Positions 1-27,100 of a stretch of DNA of 64,000 bases are shown here, one piece after another. Below the pieces are notes generated by a model. It made no database searches, was not told where the DNA came from, and saw only the letters and a program-made list of their open reading frames with translations. Within the stretch, counting starts at the first letter, position 1. Every line of letters starts with the position of its first letter. Origin of the DNA: Syngnathus acus (taxonomy: Eukaryota > Chordata > Actinopteri > Syngnathiformes > Syngnathidae); assembly GCF_901709675.1 (NCBI RefSeq), contig NC_051101.1, positions 9,754,501 through 9,818,500 on the forward strand. Reading direction: 5' to 3'. The position numbers and the translations under genes were made by a program.

Positions 1-13158
<13,158 letters not shown>

Positions 13159-13936
13159 CCTCAACGACGCTCCAAACCAACAAGATACGAACCCCCGAGA
13201 TCCTCTGCAACCCCCTTTGGTTTATAAGTAAAAGATCAACGTTTGTGCTGTTAAAAAGCAAAAAAGCGGTGAACGAATTAAGTTTTGTCCCAGTTAAATG
13301 AAATCGGACAACAACTTCCTGTGTCGACAGGTTGGAAACGCTTAAAAAAAACTCTTCCCTCCACACCTATTTCACACGCCACGCCCACAAATACCTGCAG
13401 ACGCTCACTGACGTAATTAGTGTTCCGGCTTGCTCTGAAACGTCAGCCAAGTGCCATGTTGGATGTGGCATTCGTCTAATAGGTCAGGTAGACGGACTGA
13501 ATTCACACTGTTCCTTTTTACTAAGTCCACTAAAATACAGCAGGTCAGATTTCCCCATTCACACAAATACACAATTACCAACATATATTGGGCAAATAAT
13601 ACAATATTTTTCTCCGGTCATCATAACATTCATATTTTTTTCTCCTACAGTTGAACCCGACTGCATTTCTAATGCAGTGTCAATGTATCACCACTAGATG
13701 ACGCCCTTTACCAAGCGGAATGTTCCCCTTATGCTCAAGCCTGTAATAAATAGCCGCAGAAAGAGGGCTTGGTTCTGCGAGTCGCGGATGATCCACATCC
13801 AGCCACACTGCGACTGGACGCGGAGACGCAGGAGGTGTCTCAGGAGCATCATATCGGCTGATCTTATGTTGGACTCACTCGTTTTACTCTAGTTACTCGG
13901 TCGACTGAAAACAACAGCAAAGGGAGGACAACAAAA
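13159..13936. promoter_or_regulatory. Shared upstream region between divergent st14 and aplp1
   Basis: Only 778 bp separate the two predicted start codons, so the region must hold both 5' untranslated regions and both core promoters unless unseen upstream exons exist. Visible candidate motifs are a CACGCCCAC box near 13379, a CRE-like TGACGTAA near 13410, and an AT-rich AATAAATAG near 13746, upstream of aplp1. None is proven. There is no strong CpG island by eye. Confidence 0.55.
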
Positions 13937-14002
13937 ATGGGACAATCCTCAATTCCAATTTTGCTGGCCGTGCTGTCTTTGTACGCAAAGGGAAACGTCG
14001 AG
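13937..14002 (+). CDS. aplp1: aplp1 exon 1: start and signal peptide
   Basis: ATG in AAAAATGG context opens [20 protein letters not shown], a hydrophobic signal-peptide core, followed by Val-Glu and GTAAGAC. The exon is 22 codons in phase 0, matching the exon at 26227. The 12.2-kb gap to exon 2 fits the long first intron usual for APP-family genes. Confidence 0.85.
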
Positions 14003-17000
14003 GTAAGACTATGGTGCAAATACGTTTCTCGTTTCTTTCCTTATTTTTTTTCTTTTTTCAAACTACGCACATGATTGCAGCGTTAATATGGTTTTACTAC
14101 TCTCTAACGCACTTCACTATTTGTGACACTCGTGCCGAGATTTAATGAGTACACGCATCCTGCAGCTCCCCGAGTGATGATGACACAACACATCCACACA
14201 CAACTGTGACGGTGCAAAATCCAAAGTGTCATTTTATCACACGCTATAGATAGAAGATTATAATTGAACAAAGAAGAAACGTTGTCTTGTGACTATTTGG
14301 CTGGCTGCGTCAAGCACAAGGCGGCCTGCATCTGATATGGAAGATGGTGGGAGGATGGACATCAAACAGCTTCTCCTTGTCTCTCCATCTGCTCCTGTCA
14401 CAAGGAAGACACACGCTTTTCATCTGGAGAAGATGGCTGCACCTCCTCGGCCCTGGAAATGGCCATGCATATTCAATCACTGTCGTGACAGTGAAAAGAC
14501 ATTTGAAGGTTGTAGTACAAGAGATATTACAAGGTTTCCCTGCTTCGCATCAAGATGCATTTGAATTAATGCACGTTATGCTGTGTAGAGTTAAAATAAG
14601 AAAGCCCAGGGTCAATCTGTGGCAAATCTGTCTTCATCACTAAGTATGTATAGAGAAGATGGATGAAGTGGAGAACTGCAGATCAATGGGCTACCTCGAC
14701 CTCTCTCCCCCATCTCATCTCCACGTAGCAGGCCCAAAGCTGTATGCACTGTACCTTTATTACCTCCCACAAGGATTTAATGTTTTTATGGATTAGAGTT
14801 AGTATGAGGGCAACCACCTATTCACAATTGTTTAAGATTCTTCCAATTACATTTTGATGAGAATGCACACATCAATGGAATATAGACCTTTTTAGTATCA
14901 CTAGACTTATAACTACAATAATAAACAGACTGTTAAATAAATGCTGATTAGACAGAATAGTGCATTTTTCTTTTCAACACAGCTCTTATTAATGAGGCCA
15001 GGGGGGCACAAATTTGTTCAGCTACTAAATTTAAGAGTAGTCCCACATTGATCATTTTATTCAAGATGATCGATTAAGAATTAGGACTCAGCCTTATATT
15101 TCATTGCCATCATCTCCTTTGCAAAAGAACTTCTATTTGCTTTTTTTTCGTTCCGAGCGTGTGTGTATTTGTCAAGAGGTGACGGTGACGTTGGTTGAGT
15201 CACGATGTCCCCCGCTTGAGATGATGCTGATGTCAAATGTTCTTTCTCATGCCAAAAATGAAGAGTGACTAAAGTCAGCCTCCCCCTTGCTCCCTTTTTT
15301 GCAAAGGATTTGTTTATTTATTAGCCATCTTCCCCCTAGTGAGTCTGTAACAGCGGGGTGACGTGATTCCTTTTCATACTTAAATAAATTCACATGTGTA
15401 AGAGCCTTAGAGGGATTACTGTAACATTGAGGAGGATGAGGAGGAGCGCACATACACAGACCTGCCCATGAAGGTTTATATAGCGAAGATTACACGGCGA
15501 GAGGGTCGGCTAGCTGGATTACCCCGCGTATTAGTCGTAATAGAAGTGTCAGCTTGCCTTGATTTACTCAGTGTGCGTCTGAGATGTGTGAATGGGGCAA
15601 ATTTGCTGCAATCCTCCCTTTTTGTGGCGCGGCTTTTTAATTTATTACTGCACTGCGTTGAGAAATAACTCCAGTTTATTGGTAGAGTCCCTCAACGATC
15701 CTTTTTGTTTTTTAAGACGCACTGTGGCTCGCTTGTCATATAAATAATGTTACGTTATGGCTTCGTTTAGCTGTGAGTGGCGCTCATCGTGACAGGAAAG
15801 GTCTTCCCTGAGAAGACGACAAATATTATCACCTTCACGGTCTGCTTGTGAACTTGTGAGAGAACAATCTAGTTCAACATTAGCAGGGAAGGGAAGGGAA
15901 GGGTGTCAATGTCAATATGGCGGCCTCTGCACGGGGTCAATGAAGCGCATTCGTAAACAGAAATGATTTGTTTTGTCTTCTTTTGCTATGACGTGGATTT
16001 CGAACGGTGATTTTCAAAGTGCGGTGTTAATACCACTAGAAAGACGAGCAATATTATTTTCATGAACACTTAGATCTACTATACTACTGTATTTTACTGT
16101 ATGGTGGCACTTGGTCACTTGTCCCCAATGCAAGTTACAAAATAAAGATTTTAACCACATTTTTATAGTCGGGAGCCACGACAAAGGGTTCTTGTTTGCC
16201 ATAATTGAATGGGAATTGGTTGGGTAATTTGCGTGGCGTCCAGCCCAGGGCATACCCCGCCTCTCGTCTAAAGTCAGTCTGGGATAGGCTCCAGCTTTCC
16301 CGTGACCCTCATGAGGATGAGCTGCATAGAAAATAAATGGGAGTAGATGGATGTAAGCCTTAATTGTGCTGACATATAAACATACGCTTGGAAAAAGTTG
16401 ATGCTTCAAATATGATCATTTGGGTGCTCGTTTTGAAGTAGTTCAGTAATGGGAGGATAGATGTTGAATTTAGATGCGCATTGGAGGATAAAAGCTTTCC
16501 GTGTGTAACAGCTTTGGCATTTGGCAGAGATAATAAAAAAGCTATTCTTAGTCTGAAATTGTTTTTTTTTTCTTTTACCTGTATTGAGTGTGAAGCAGTG
16601 TTAACATGCATTTACTGTATTTATGTAAGATTCACAATTTGGGCAATTGTAGTTAGCATGTCTGAGTCCCAGTTGTGACTGCCATTTTGCATGAGTTTTC
16701 CCTTAACGTGCATGTTAGCCTGCAACTTGTTAATTCGTGCAAATGTGAGTGTGACTAGACACCAACCCTAATGAGGACAAGCCATACCTCCAAAACAAAA
16801 CCAATTTTATCATTTTACAAGTCAAGCTGAAACAGAGGCGTGATGTGCCGAAGAGAGACGAGAAGAAGAAATGCAATAAAAATGAGTGAGTCATAAAATC
16901 AATAAACAGCCCCCACCACCTCCATCTTCATCAGCACGAGCAGAAAATGTCGGGCTTTACTCTGGAATACAAGCATCTGCCTTTCAATGCGAGGATTTGG

Positions 17001-18068
17001 GCCAAGAAAAGAAGAGAACAAGCAGATTTTTCTCTTACGCTGTCTCACACACAAACAGGCACACGGCCCCGCCCCTTCACTTAATTAATTTTGGAGCTAA
17101 GAGATAATCAGGTTCCACTAATGGATTCCTGTGTGCTTGCTACTCTCAACTATATCCGAGAGCCAGTGGGCATCTTGTATCTTACCTCCTCTTCTGTGTA
17201 TCTGGCTCCCCCCCTTAAGCTTTTGGAGATACACATGCACACAAATGGCTGAAACGTGCAGGGTCATGGTAAACACGCAGCAGCACTGAAACACAGGAAA
17301 GAATTATTGTTAATATGCAGCACATAAGCCATGTTGCTTTCTCCTCGCTCTGGCTGCACTTAAAATATTGATTTGTTTCTTGTGATGCTGGCAACTACCC
17401 AGGATGTAGCAAGCCTCTTGGGTTAGGGTTCTTCTGGCAAACAAACAATTTGATTGGCTTATTTTGGTCACATGGTCCAAACAGATCTGTGACTGCAGAC
17501 TTGGAGAGGAAAGAAAATAGCGTGTGACAGGAAACATGCAGTGGTTAATCTTGATTTAACGGCAATTAACCTTGGTTCCGCATTAGACCTTGACGTGGCC
17601 CGGACTTGGGACTGCGCTTTGCTAATTGAAGATGGCGGCGCTTGATAAATATCTATGTGACTGAGTTATTATTCGCTTTGTAAAGGCAGAAGATTTGATA
17701 CTTATGTATCTTTTCAAATCTGGTTTTTGATGTTTGTCTGCCCGCGATACGGGGCGAGCCATCCTTAATCTCATCTGGCTCTGGAGTCTCGCAGGGCAAA
17801 GATATCAGCGGCACGCAAAGTCTTCACACCCTGCATAGCTTCCTCGGGTTTCAGTTCAATTCAAGGGCAAAGCGAGATGTTTGGTCCTGCAGCTGCCAGC
17901 TGAAGGTTTTAAAGGAGGGCCCTTTGAAAACATCTGCAGTTCTGTGATAACACTTGTCCTCCATGTAAAATAAAAAAGGGGGTGGGGTGGGGCCACGGCT
18001 AAATAGATGGAGGGCTGACTGGTGAAAAAAGGCTTTTGCTCTGGTGCTGTGGAGGATTTGCGAGATGA

Positions 18069-18105
<37 letters not shown>

Positions 18106-21100
18106 ATGTGGGTTGCAGGGTGGAGTGCATGTTAATGGAAACCAGCCCTATTTGAGATCCAGCAGCTGGGAGAGCAAAGACATCCATCTTTGTCATAAGC
18201 ATGTATTCAGAGGTGGCTATGAAATGAGATGAGGGGAGGGGGACGGCGGTGCTTGTATAAAAGAAAAATGGTACATTCTTTACTGCAGGGTTTTGGGAAT
18301 GTGTAATTGGTGGGTTAGCTACTGCGTATTGTTGTGGTTGTTGAGAAAAGACAAGCGTCATTTTCTCCGCATCTCTGCATAGTGTACACCTTAGCGACTG
18401 CTATAGAACGATGGGGCCACAGGAGAGGCCGCATGAATTATTGAAGGCCGTGGAGAAGACTGAGCTCCTGCTCGTCACGCACACTTTTAGTGGAGTCCTC
18501 TCACTCCCTGCTCGTTCCTACTCAGCCCGCCTCCTGCCCCCCCCCCCCCCCCCACAGTAGAAAATCCCATAGTCTGGCTCTCACCTCCAGTCCCCCTTTG
18601 CCTCGTCTGCCACATCCCAGAGGTCCTCGTTACCCCTCACTTAAATGTGACATTTTTACTCTCGCTATCTTTGATGATTTTATTTTTTATTTTTTTTATT
18701 TTAAATGTTTATTTTTGTATTTTATTTTTATTCATTTTTTGGTTTTATTTTTTTATGACTTTTTTTTTTTTTAATTATTCAAACTGTGAACTCTATTTTA
18801 TCAACTCAATCAACAGAAGATTTTGTATATTTGTAGTATACAAAGCTCCCAACCTCAGGATAACTTCAAAAGTTATGTGCAGATGTTGGGGGGGAAAGAA
18901 ATCGTGCTGTTGTTGTGGCACGACCCAATGAATTAACATCCTGACCCAAATCCCAAATTCTGGTGTTCATCCAAATGTGGATTGTCAGCATTTTAGTGTG
19001 CTGCCGCGTTTCCCACATCAGCTCAATTTGATATGCTAGATGACTATTATGGCAAACAAAAGCCTCGTTGTCGGACATTTTAAGTCTCTTTCAGAATATG
19101 GAAAGCAATTCCTTGTGAGAAGTGCTTTTGGATGAACGAATGAGAATTTCACATTTTCACAGAGCCTTCCTCTTTCTCGAGACCCAATGTTCCCACAGTA
19201 ATTGACTCCATGGCCGGTGAGACCGAGCTTCCGGCAGTTGACCCGGCATATTTTTCATTTCACTTTGCACAGATGGAACTTTGTGTACAAAGTTTGCATT
19301 TTGAACTTTTTCGCTACATCAGCGGTTCATAACCACCAAAATTGAGCCAGGCCACGAATCCCCTTGGGCAAGCATGGAAAAAATAAATAGTCTTGCCTTT
19401 TTAGGTTGGATAAAACTTGTGGTCCACTTTTAATTATGTGGCAACTATTCACACACACATCAGGGGCCTTATTTTCGAGTCGAGTCTAACTCAGCATGAA
19501 ACTTAGAGCATCTGAGACTTTTTTTTTTTAACTCAGCAAATGAATCCTGGGTGCACCAACCTAGTAGATCACCTTCAGCCAATCAGGAAGTGGAGAAAAT
19601 TACATACCATCGCGTTCTTATTAGTGGTTGTGATATTATTGATGTTTCATTTTAATAGGGCCTAGCAAAGAATGAGTCATTTAAAAGGCATGTAAACAAG
19701 GAGCAGGCAGGGAGGCGGAACGCACAACCAACCATTAGGTGGGTGATCATTGACTTGCTGAGGCGAGAACGTCCAGTCAAATAACATATGTGGACTCGGT
19801 GGTGAAACAAAACAGAGGGAGGAAGGGACTGTTTACGCGCAAGAGAGAGAGAAAGCGAGAGGGAGACTGGGTGACATGCAGGAAAGTCTGTAGGGAACCA
19901 GTTGCTACGGTAACAGGGAAGGTAGCCTGCTCCTGTGGGTGGTGTTACCATGGAAACCAACCTCAGTGGCCAAGTGATGCTGAGGAACATGAAGTAGAGG
20001 GCTAAAAATGAGACGGGTGTTCATGGGCAAGCGAGCGGGGGCTAATGTGAAACGTGAGCGCCGCATCAAGTTGCTCTTCAGCTCGACCCCTCCCCCCCTT
20101 GTAAACATCCAAGACTGACACTTACACACTGAAATGAAAAATGACTGACAACGCGGAACAATCATTTTATGATTTTTGCGCCATACAATTGTATCAAATT
20201 AATATTGTCACTCTTTGCTTTTACCTCTAAATGATAACATTGTTATTGGTTTGTGACAATATCATAATAGCAATGGTGACACCCACCAGTTTGCCCCCCC
20301 CTTTCTCTTTATGGGCCTCTCGCAGAATGCACTGTATCCCATTTATAAAGTGAAAGCTTCATTTCCATAAAATGCATCTCGCAGACGGACTCCCGGGGGA
20401 GTGGCATGATGAGATTGCAATTGAAAGCATGCATAAATATGAGACGAAAGGAGAAAGATATATGAATGTTTTAACCCACCTCCTTCCCCCCCTCTGCTGC
20501 ACCCGTTCTCCCTCGGCAGGTTATTATACTCTGACACATGTATATACGCCACATAGTGTAAGTATAAAAATAAACTAGGGGCTGTCACTTTAATAGCTGA
20601 CCATATGCATGTCAAGGCTTTTAGTGGAAAGGCTTTAAATCCTTATCGGGCCTTTTATTTAATTTCCGTAAACAGCAATTTGTTCAGGAGGCCATTAAAA
20701 GAAATAAGATGACTTATTCCTTTTAATCTACTTACATGCTTTTATGCACTGCAGACAAACAAAGCATCATCATATATATATCATATTTATTTATATTCTT
20801 ATTTTATATCATTTTATTTTATTAATATATATTTGATGTTATTTTATTTATATGATTTGTCTCATAATAGGAATGCAAACATTTGAGCCAATATTCTTTG
20901 TATTTATGGCTGAACAGTTACAAAAGATGGTTGGTTGGTTGGTCGTTTGCATTGTATACATTCCAATCTGCCTGTAGAAAATTTCAGCCGACCTGCAGCA
21001 GTGAAATCTCTGCTAAGCCTTTGATTCTTTCAATCCCCCCGAGGTAGCGCTTCAGCTTGAAATCACATCTGCGGGCTCTCAGCGTTCAGCATTAACATGT

Positions 21101-24100
21101 TGGCACTCCCATGTTGTCTTGCTTAACTGGGATGGAGCTTTAGCGGCGTTGGTTATGTAATTGCACAAAATAAAATCGACGTGAAAACCAATACAAGACA
21201 AAATCATTTTTTGTTTGGGTAAATTCATATGCATTTCCCGGTTTGGCTTTAGGAGATGTTATCATGCAGCGTTTTGCCTCCCACGCTCTCGACAGGCGGC
21301 CGTGATTTGTTCAAAAATGTCTGCGTTATGTGTTTTGGTCATGCTCGGCGGCGTCATGGCTGCATGCGACTCACTTTTTGAAACGTGGGTGGAACAGGAG
21401 GCATCGCTTGGATCAGTTGAATATTACTCACAAATGGATCGAAAATTAATCTGACTTGATAATATAATAGATGACAAATTTGTGGACCGTATTAGCAGAA
21501 GATAAGGTTAAAGAGAGGGCATGCGTGAACATGATTTTTTTTTTTTTTGATCATGAATCATGGGAGTGTCATCTCAGCCCCCTTGGGCATCAAGTGCGCT
21601 CCCATCATTCATCAGTCAATTCTCTTATCTCGCACGATCATGTGGGAATTCATCCCTTATTACTCTCGCTATTTGCAAAGTAGCACCACGGGAAGGATTT
21701 GTCACTTCTGATGAGAGCAGCTCTGTGTAAAAACGTAGCCTCATCCATATGATGGGCACATAATCAAATGACTCCTCTTTGCACATTAAACGAAGAATTG
21801 CCGCAGTAATGACATTGGACGTGTAACAATCCACACATATTTTACACTGCCGTGCTACAAAATGATATCGTGGGATTCCCGGCCCCTATTTGCAAATAAA
21901 TATCAGGAGCCCGTTTTGGCTGCTGTTTGAGAACCGGCGTGAACCTTAGCGATTATGGGGCCATCTGCTCCCACTGGGCTCAGCTGGAAGCTGGACTGTT
22001 GTAATCTGCCACCGATGAGGCTGGATTTAGACAAAGCTATCATGGCGGTACATATTTTGCCTCTAAATGCTAAAAAGCTTGGCATTGCATTCATCAAATA
22101 ATGTACAGTGGAAACTTCAAAGATAAGCCGAAAGAATTGTTTGCTGATGATGATGGACAAAGAACGAGAACGGACCTTATGCATGGCAAGGCATGAAGTA
22201 TTTCTGGTGGCATAACACCGTCAATATGTTACAAGCTACTGGGACGCCATCTGACTAAAAAATAATCGTCAAATGCGTGATCACGATGGGTTATGTAATA
22301 GGTATAGTTCAGCCAACACTGCGGTGTACCGCCGCCATGTACAGCGGCATCAACTCGCCGGTGAGTTTTAACACGTTTCTCATGTTGTCGCTATGCGTTT
22401 CCATGCCGACTGGAAGTTAGCATGTCGCTATACGCCCAACGTGGAAGTTCTTTTCGTTTTTGTGTCTGTTTGTGTGAAGCGTAGTGAGTTGGCGTATATA
22501 TCGAATGTGGCGGCTTTACATTATTGCAAGAGTGTCAAACTCAATTTTTTCACATTGTATACAGTATAAGATACAAAACAAACTGACAAATAACTCATTT
22601 TCAAATCAGACTAGTAAAAACTGTTTTAAAAAGATTTTTAAAAAGTGAAGACAATTTGCAATGGCACATGAATTTGATGCACAATTTGTCTCCACGGGCA
22701 ACATGAAATTATGTGGTGGGCCATATCTGGCCCCCGGGCCTCGAGTTTGACACCCGTGCATTATTGGATATGTGAGTTTGAATTTTAGACAGTTTTTGAT
22801 GAATTGACGTGGGATTATGCAACGGTACAAAAGGTGGAACACAATGCGTAATGTTCCGTTCACTCTCCTCTGAATAGAAAATGAATGTATTCAATTAGTC
22901 TTCAGTCAGAGATGGATAATAATGAGTTTCAATATTCAGAGCTCCTACCTCCTTTGTCCCCTCCCGCTCAATGAGAGGCCCTCAGACTAATGTTACCGCT
23001 CTCTGGTAAATGCATACCGCATCAGGAAGACGTCTGATGGAGTCTATGAATAATTAACTAACATGATTACAGTGATGAAAGCTCACAAATCTCTCGGGTC
23101 ATTTAGCAGTGTCCGAGGGAGCGGGATCGAGGTGGGGCGTTGTCGAGGTGGAAGCAGCCGCGTGTCACATATTGTGTCAAGGCTGTAAGGATAGAGCGAT
23201 ATTAAATACGGACTGCTCGCTCATAATGGCGGGGGGGGAAAGGGAATATAAAGAAATATGGAAGGAGGCGTTTTGAGATTAGGGACAACCACCAATCAAG
23301 CTAGCTTTGAGCACAAAGACATGTATGCATGTTTTGTACATGCACAGCATCCATCCATCCATCCATCCATCCATCCATCCATCCATCCATCCATCAGCAT
23401 TTGAACCAAAACGGAACCTCTGCAATGGAGGGGGATTTTTTTTGAAAAATGGATTGTATGATATGTTTGGTTCTTATCTTTGTTTCTGTAACACTAAAGC
23501 ATGTGTAGCATTTAGCAAGACAACGGCATGATTCTCTGACGGTGGTGCATTTATGGAATGGTGGAAGGAAGGAAGCAGATTGGAATAGGTGACAAATGAT
23601 AGGTGGGCTTTTCCGCTACGCCTCTCCTGCCCCGGCTTGCCTGCCAGCGTCGAGAGATTGCATCATTAAAGAGGATGAAGTCATGCTGCAACAGAAGGGT
23701 GGAACAGGTGCTGCAAATTTAATTTGAGCGAGGGGGGGAATGATGCCCGAGGAAAAAATAAATAAATCTACTGCTCGGGCTCGAACTCAAACATGTCCAA
23801 GTGTCGATTGCTGGAAGAATGTGTCTTCCAGTGTTTTTCCAACCCGGGTTTTAAGTGCAGCTTCTAATTAAACATAGCCACACATTTGTAGTGCAACTTC
23901 TGTGGTTGAGTGCCTTATTTTCCCTGTGGGAACATTTTGTTTGTTAGCAACGCTTCCTGCTATGGAGAAGTTGTAGTACACGCACAGCTCTCGGGTAGAA
24001 ACGAAAAATCATGAGAGCAAACAAAGAAGCCAAGCACAGCAAAAAGCGAGGCAGAAAGTCAATGCACGTCTCCACTTTTCTATCAGCATTGCTTTATTAA

Positions 24101-27100
24101 TGATGCAGCACTCTTGTGTCGGCCCGCTGGCGCAATTCACTCAGCACCACCAGATGATATGTTGGCTTAACGAAGGTTTTGGGACACTCACAGGACAAGT
24201 CTGATAATATTTCCGTTTGTTTTCATCTGGATTTAACCCGGGCTAATAATTGTTGATTAATAATATTGACAATTATGCAAATGAGGCAAAATGGAGTCAG
24301 CTACTACGTCATTGCTGCGTGTGATGTTTGCTGCGTGGTTACCAGCATTTGGAGATGCGTGTGATTTCGAACTGGGTCACCAACCAGCAGGAGGCTTTTG
24401 GGACAAGCTGTGGGGGGAAAAAAAAATAAAATAAACAAAAGTGAGCATTTTAAAAGAGGTTCTTACTTAACAGGGACATCTAGTGCAGCCTTGCTGTCAT
24501 GGAAGTCGGGAGCCTCGTGCTCCTTATGGACTTCTATTGATTGGAGGGGGGGGGGGTGATTCAGTTGCAGTCATTCTGCATCGATTTTCGGCGAGTGCAC
24601 AAGCAAAATGAGAGAGGTTGGACCTTGGGGGCGGGGGGGGGGGGGGGTTATCTTCTCAAATATCCGGAAGTACTGACCTTGCCCACGTCAAACAGAAATA
24701 CTTGCTCAGACGTCAGCTCAGCAGCTTCTCAGGACAGCAAGCTCAGCAAATGCATTCCTTAAGCAATGAAGGCATACAACACTGTCAATAAAAGTCAAAC
24801 AAGCACTTATTTCACTTTCTAATTTGGATGAGCAGCTACTTGCAAGGGAGCCGGCGTGAGAGAAGTCGCCTGCCAAGATGAAGATAGAAGCAAGGGCCAA
24901 GATCCAAGAAGCTTTTTTTTTTTTTTTTTTTTTTTTTTTCCATTGGCAGTAGAGTTGTTATTTTAAAAGGCAAGATTGTTTGGAAAGCCCACATGACAAA
25001 GCAATAGTATCCACAGCGGGAGACGCAAAGTGGCTTTTTCTCTTCTTGCCTTAAGCACAGCACGTTTAAAAACATTTAGGTAAGATAAAAAATCGTAATT
25101 TTTAATTTGAAGTTTCTAGCAATTATATAACCAATCAGGGCCTATATTGCTCTGTTCAAAGTTGACCACGGCTTGTACTGGGACACCTGTAAACTATTTG
25201 TTCATATGTCATTTATTTACCCTATAGGAAGTACAGTAATGTAAAATGATCACTGTGAATTTTAATGAGAACTTCAAACAGTGGAGCTGCAAGCCGGCCC
25301 AAGCTGCGTTTTCTTTGATCAGGCATCACTCTCATCTCTCTATTTTTTTTTTCTTCTCACTTTCTTCCTCCGGGCAACTCTCTTCTAATTGGCTCAGCGC
25401 TGCTTCCAGCCTCCCTGTCATCTTTGGCTCTATCTCCCAAGTCCGTCTGCAGACATGAAAAGATTGCCGCTATACAAAGGACCCTATTTTTTTATTTATA
25501 TTTTTCTCAGATGATTTTGCAAATTTGATTTAATGTTCATCGTGTTCTGCATTAGTAAACCATCTTTGTGTGGCCTTCGTGAAGCTGTGCAATTGTTCTT
25601 GGTGCCACACTGTACGTGTCTGTGAATGCATTTGGGCTCCTTTGTGCTGGTGTGCACTGTGTTGTTAATGTAGTGAAGTGGCTCACGGGTCAATGAGTAA
25701 GATTTAACACCTGACTCCCAGCTCGAGCGCCCGTTTGTTCCTCTGTGCGAGGTCCCCGGGGTCCTCCCAGGGTGGAGGCAACATATTCCACGATCAATAA
25801 CAACATCCAAGAAGGCTGCCGTGCACTCATAGGAAGCTATATTTTAGACTGAATGTTTATTAGATTGCATATATTTACATCCTGCACGCCTCAACTTTCT
25901 GTGCTCCCGGCAAATGCGGCAATAAACCGAGCTTCTTATTGGGTGTTTTTTTTAAACTGAGCTATCAATAGATCTTCCGTGACTTTGAGTTCTGTCAATA
26001 TCCTTTTAAAGCTCGATCCCCCGGTGCATTAGTTTAACTTTCCTGTTTTGATATCTTCCCCCCCCCCCCCCCCCCCCCCCCCCCTCAGTGCCGGGTTTAT
26101 TGCTAGAGTGCATCTACCAATTATCCGTGAGGCCCACTTTGCCCTAGATCAGCTTCACTATTATCTGTCACTGGGTTTGTATTGACTCGTCCTCATCTCC
26201 TTTGTCTCCCTCCTCCTCTCCTCCAGGCCCTGTCAATGAGCGAAGTGAATGGCCCCAGCCCCCAGGTGGCAGAACCGCAGATTGCAATGTTCTGTGGCCG
26301 TCAGCTCTTGCACATGAACCCGCAGACGGGCCAGTGGGAGCCGGACCCTCAAGGCCGCAAGGACTGCTTCAAAGATCCCAGTGAAATTCTCTCCTACTGT
26401 CAGGAGGTAGGCTTGAGAAAAAAAAAGTGACAGGGACATTTTGGGCCAATACTGTATTATAGGGAAATTTTGGGAATGTACAATATTATATTTTATTACA
26501 ATATTCTACGTAATTTATTAATTAATTAATTTACAATCATTATATAATTAAATTATATATATATACACATATATAATATTCTACATAATTTATTTATAAA
26601 TTCATTTACAATTATTATATAATAAATAAAATTAAAAAATTATAAAAAAATCACTAATCACACAATTTGACTTTTTCTAAATATTACATTATCCTCTTTT
26701 TTCCTGATTTGTGTCCTCATTATATGACAATCACAAAATTACCCCCCCTTCAGCACTGTATGTATTTGAGAGGAAAGGGCAACCAAGCGCCATCTGGTGG
26801 CCACATAATGCACACGTAGAACCAAAGCAGCAGTGTTATTAAATGACTCATAATGTGTTCTACATTTGTTGACATCCGCTCAATAAATCTCAGGGGGCGC
26901 CTCTTTCTTTAACGTCGTATTTTTTGCCAGTTATTCAAAGCAATGACAAATTAGAAAGACAGTAACAAGATGGTACTTGCATGGTGTGATAAAGGTGCAT
27001 GAGTCTTTCCCTTATTAAGTCTTCTCCCTGTACCCCACCAAAATCCTTCAACCTGTCCTCTGACCAAATGTCCCCTCCTCTTCTCTTCATTCCCTCTGCT

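Larger units (their letters stand above)
14003..26226 (+). other. aplp1 intron 1, non-coding with repeats
   Basis: No exon of any gene was recognised in 12.2 kb. It holds a dispersed teleost repeat near 16196-16345, a (GA)n run, two long poly-C runs, an ATCC tetranucleotide array, a 27-bp poly-T and a complete hAT-type miniature element at 22527-22758 (each listed separately). Several low-repeat stretches of mixed base composition (about 15450-15950, 17550-17900, 21560-22080 and 22940-23110) look like candidate conserved regulatory elements. Long open frames on either strand here lack splice context and protein-like composition. Confidence 0.65.
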
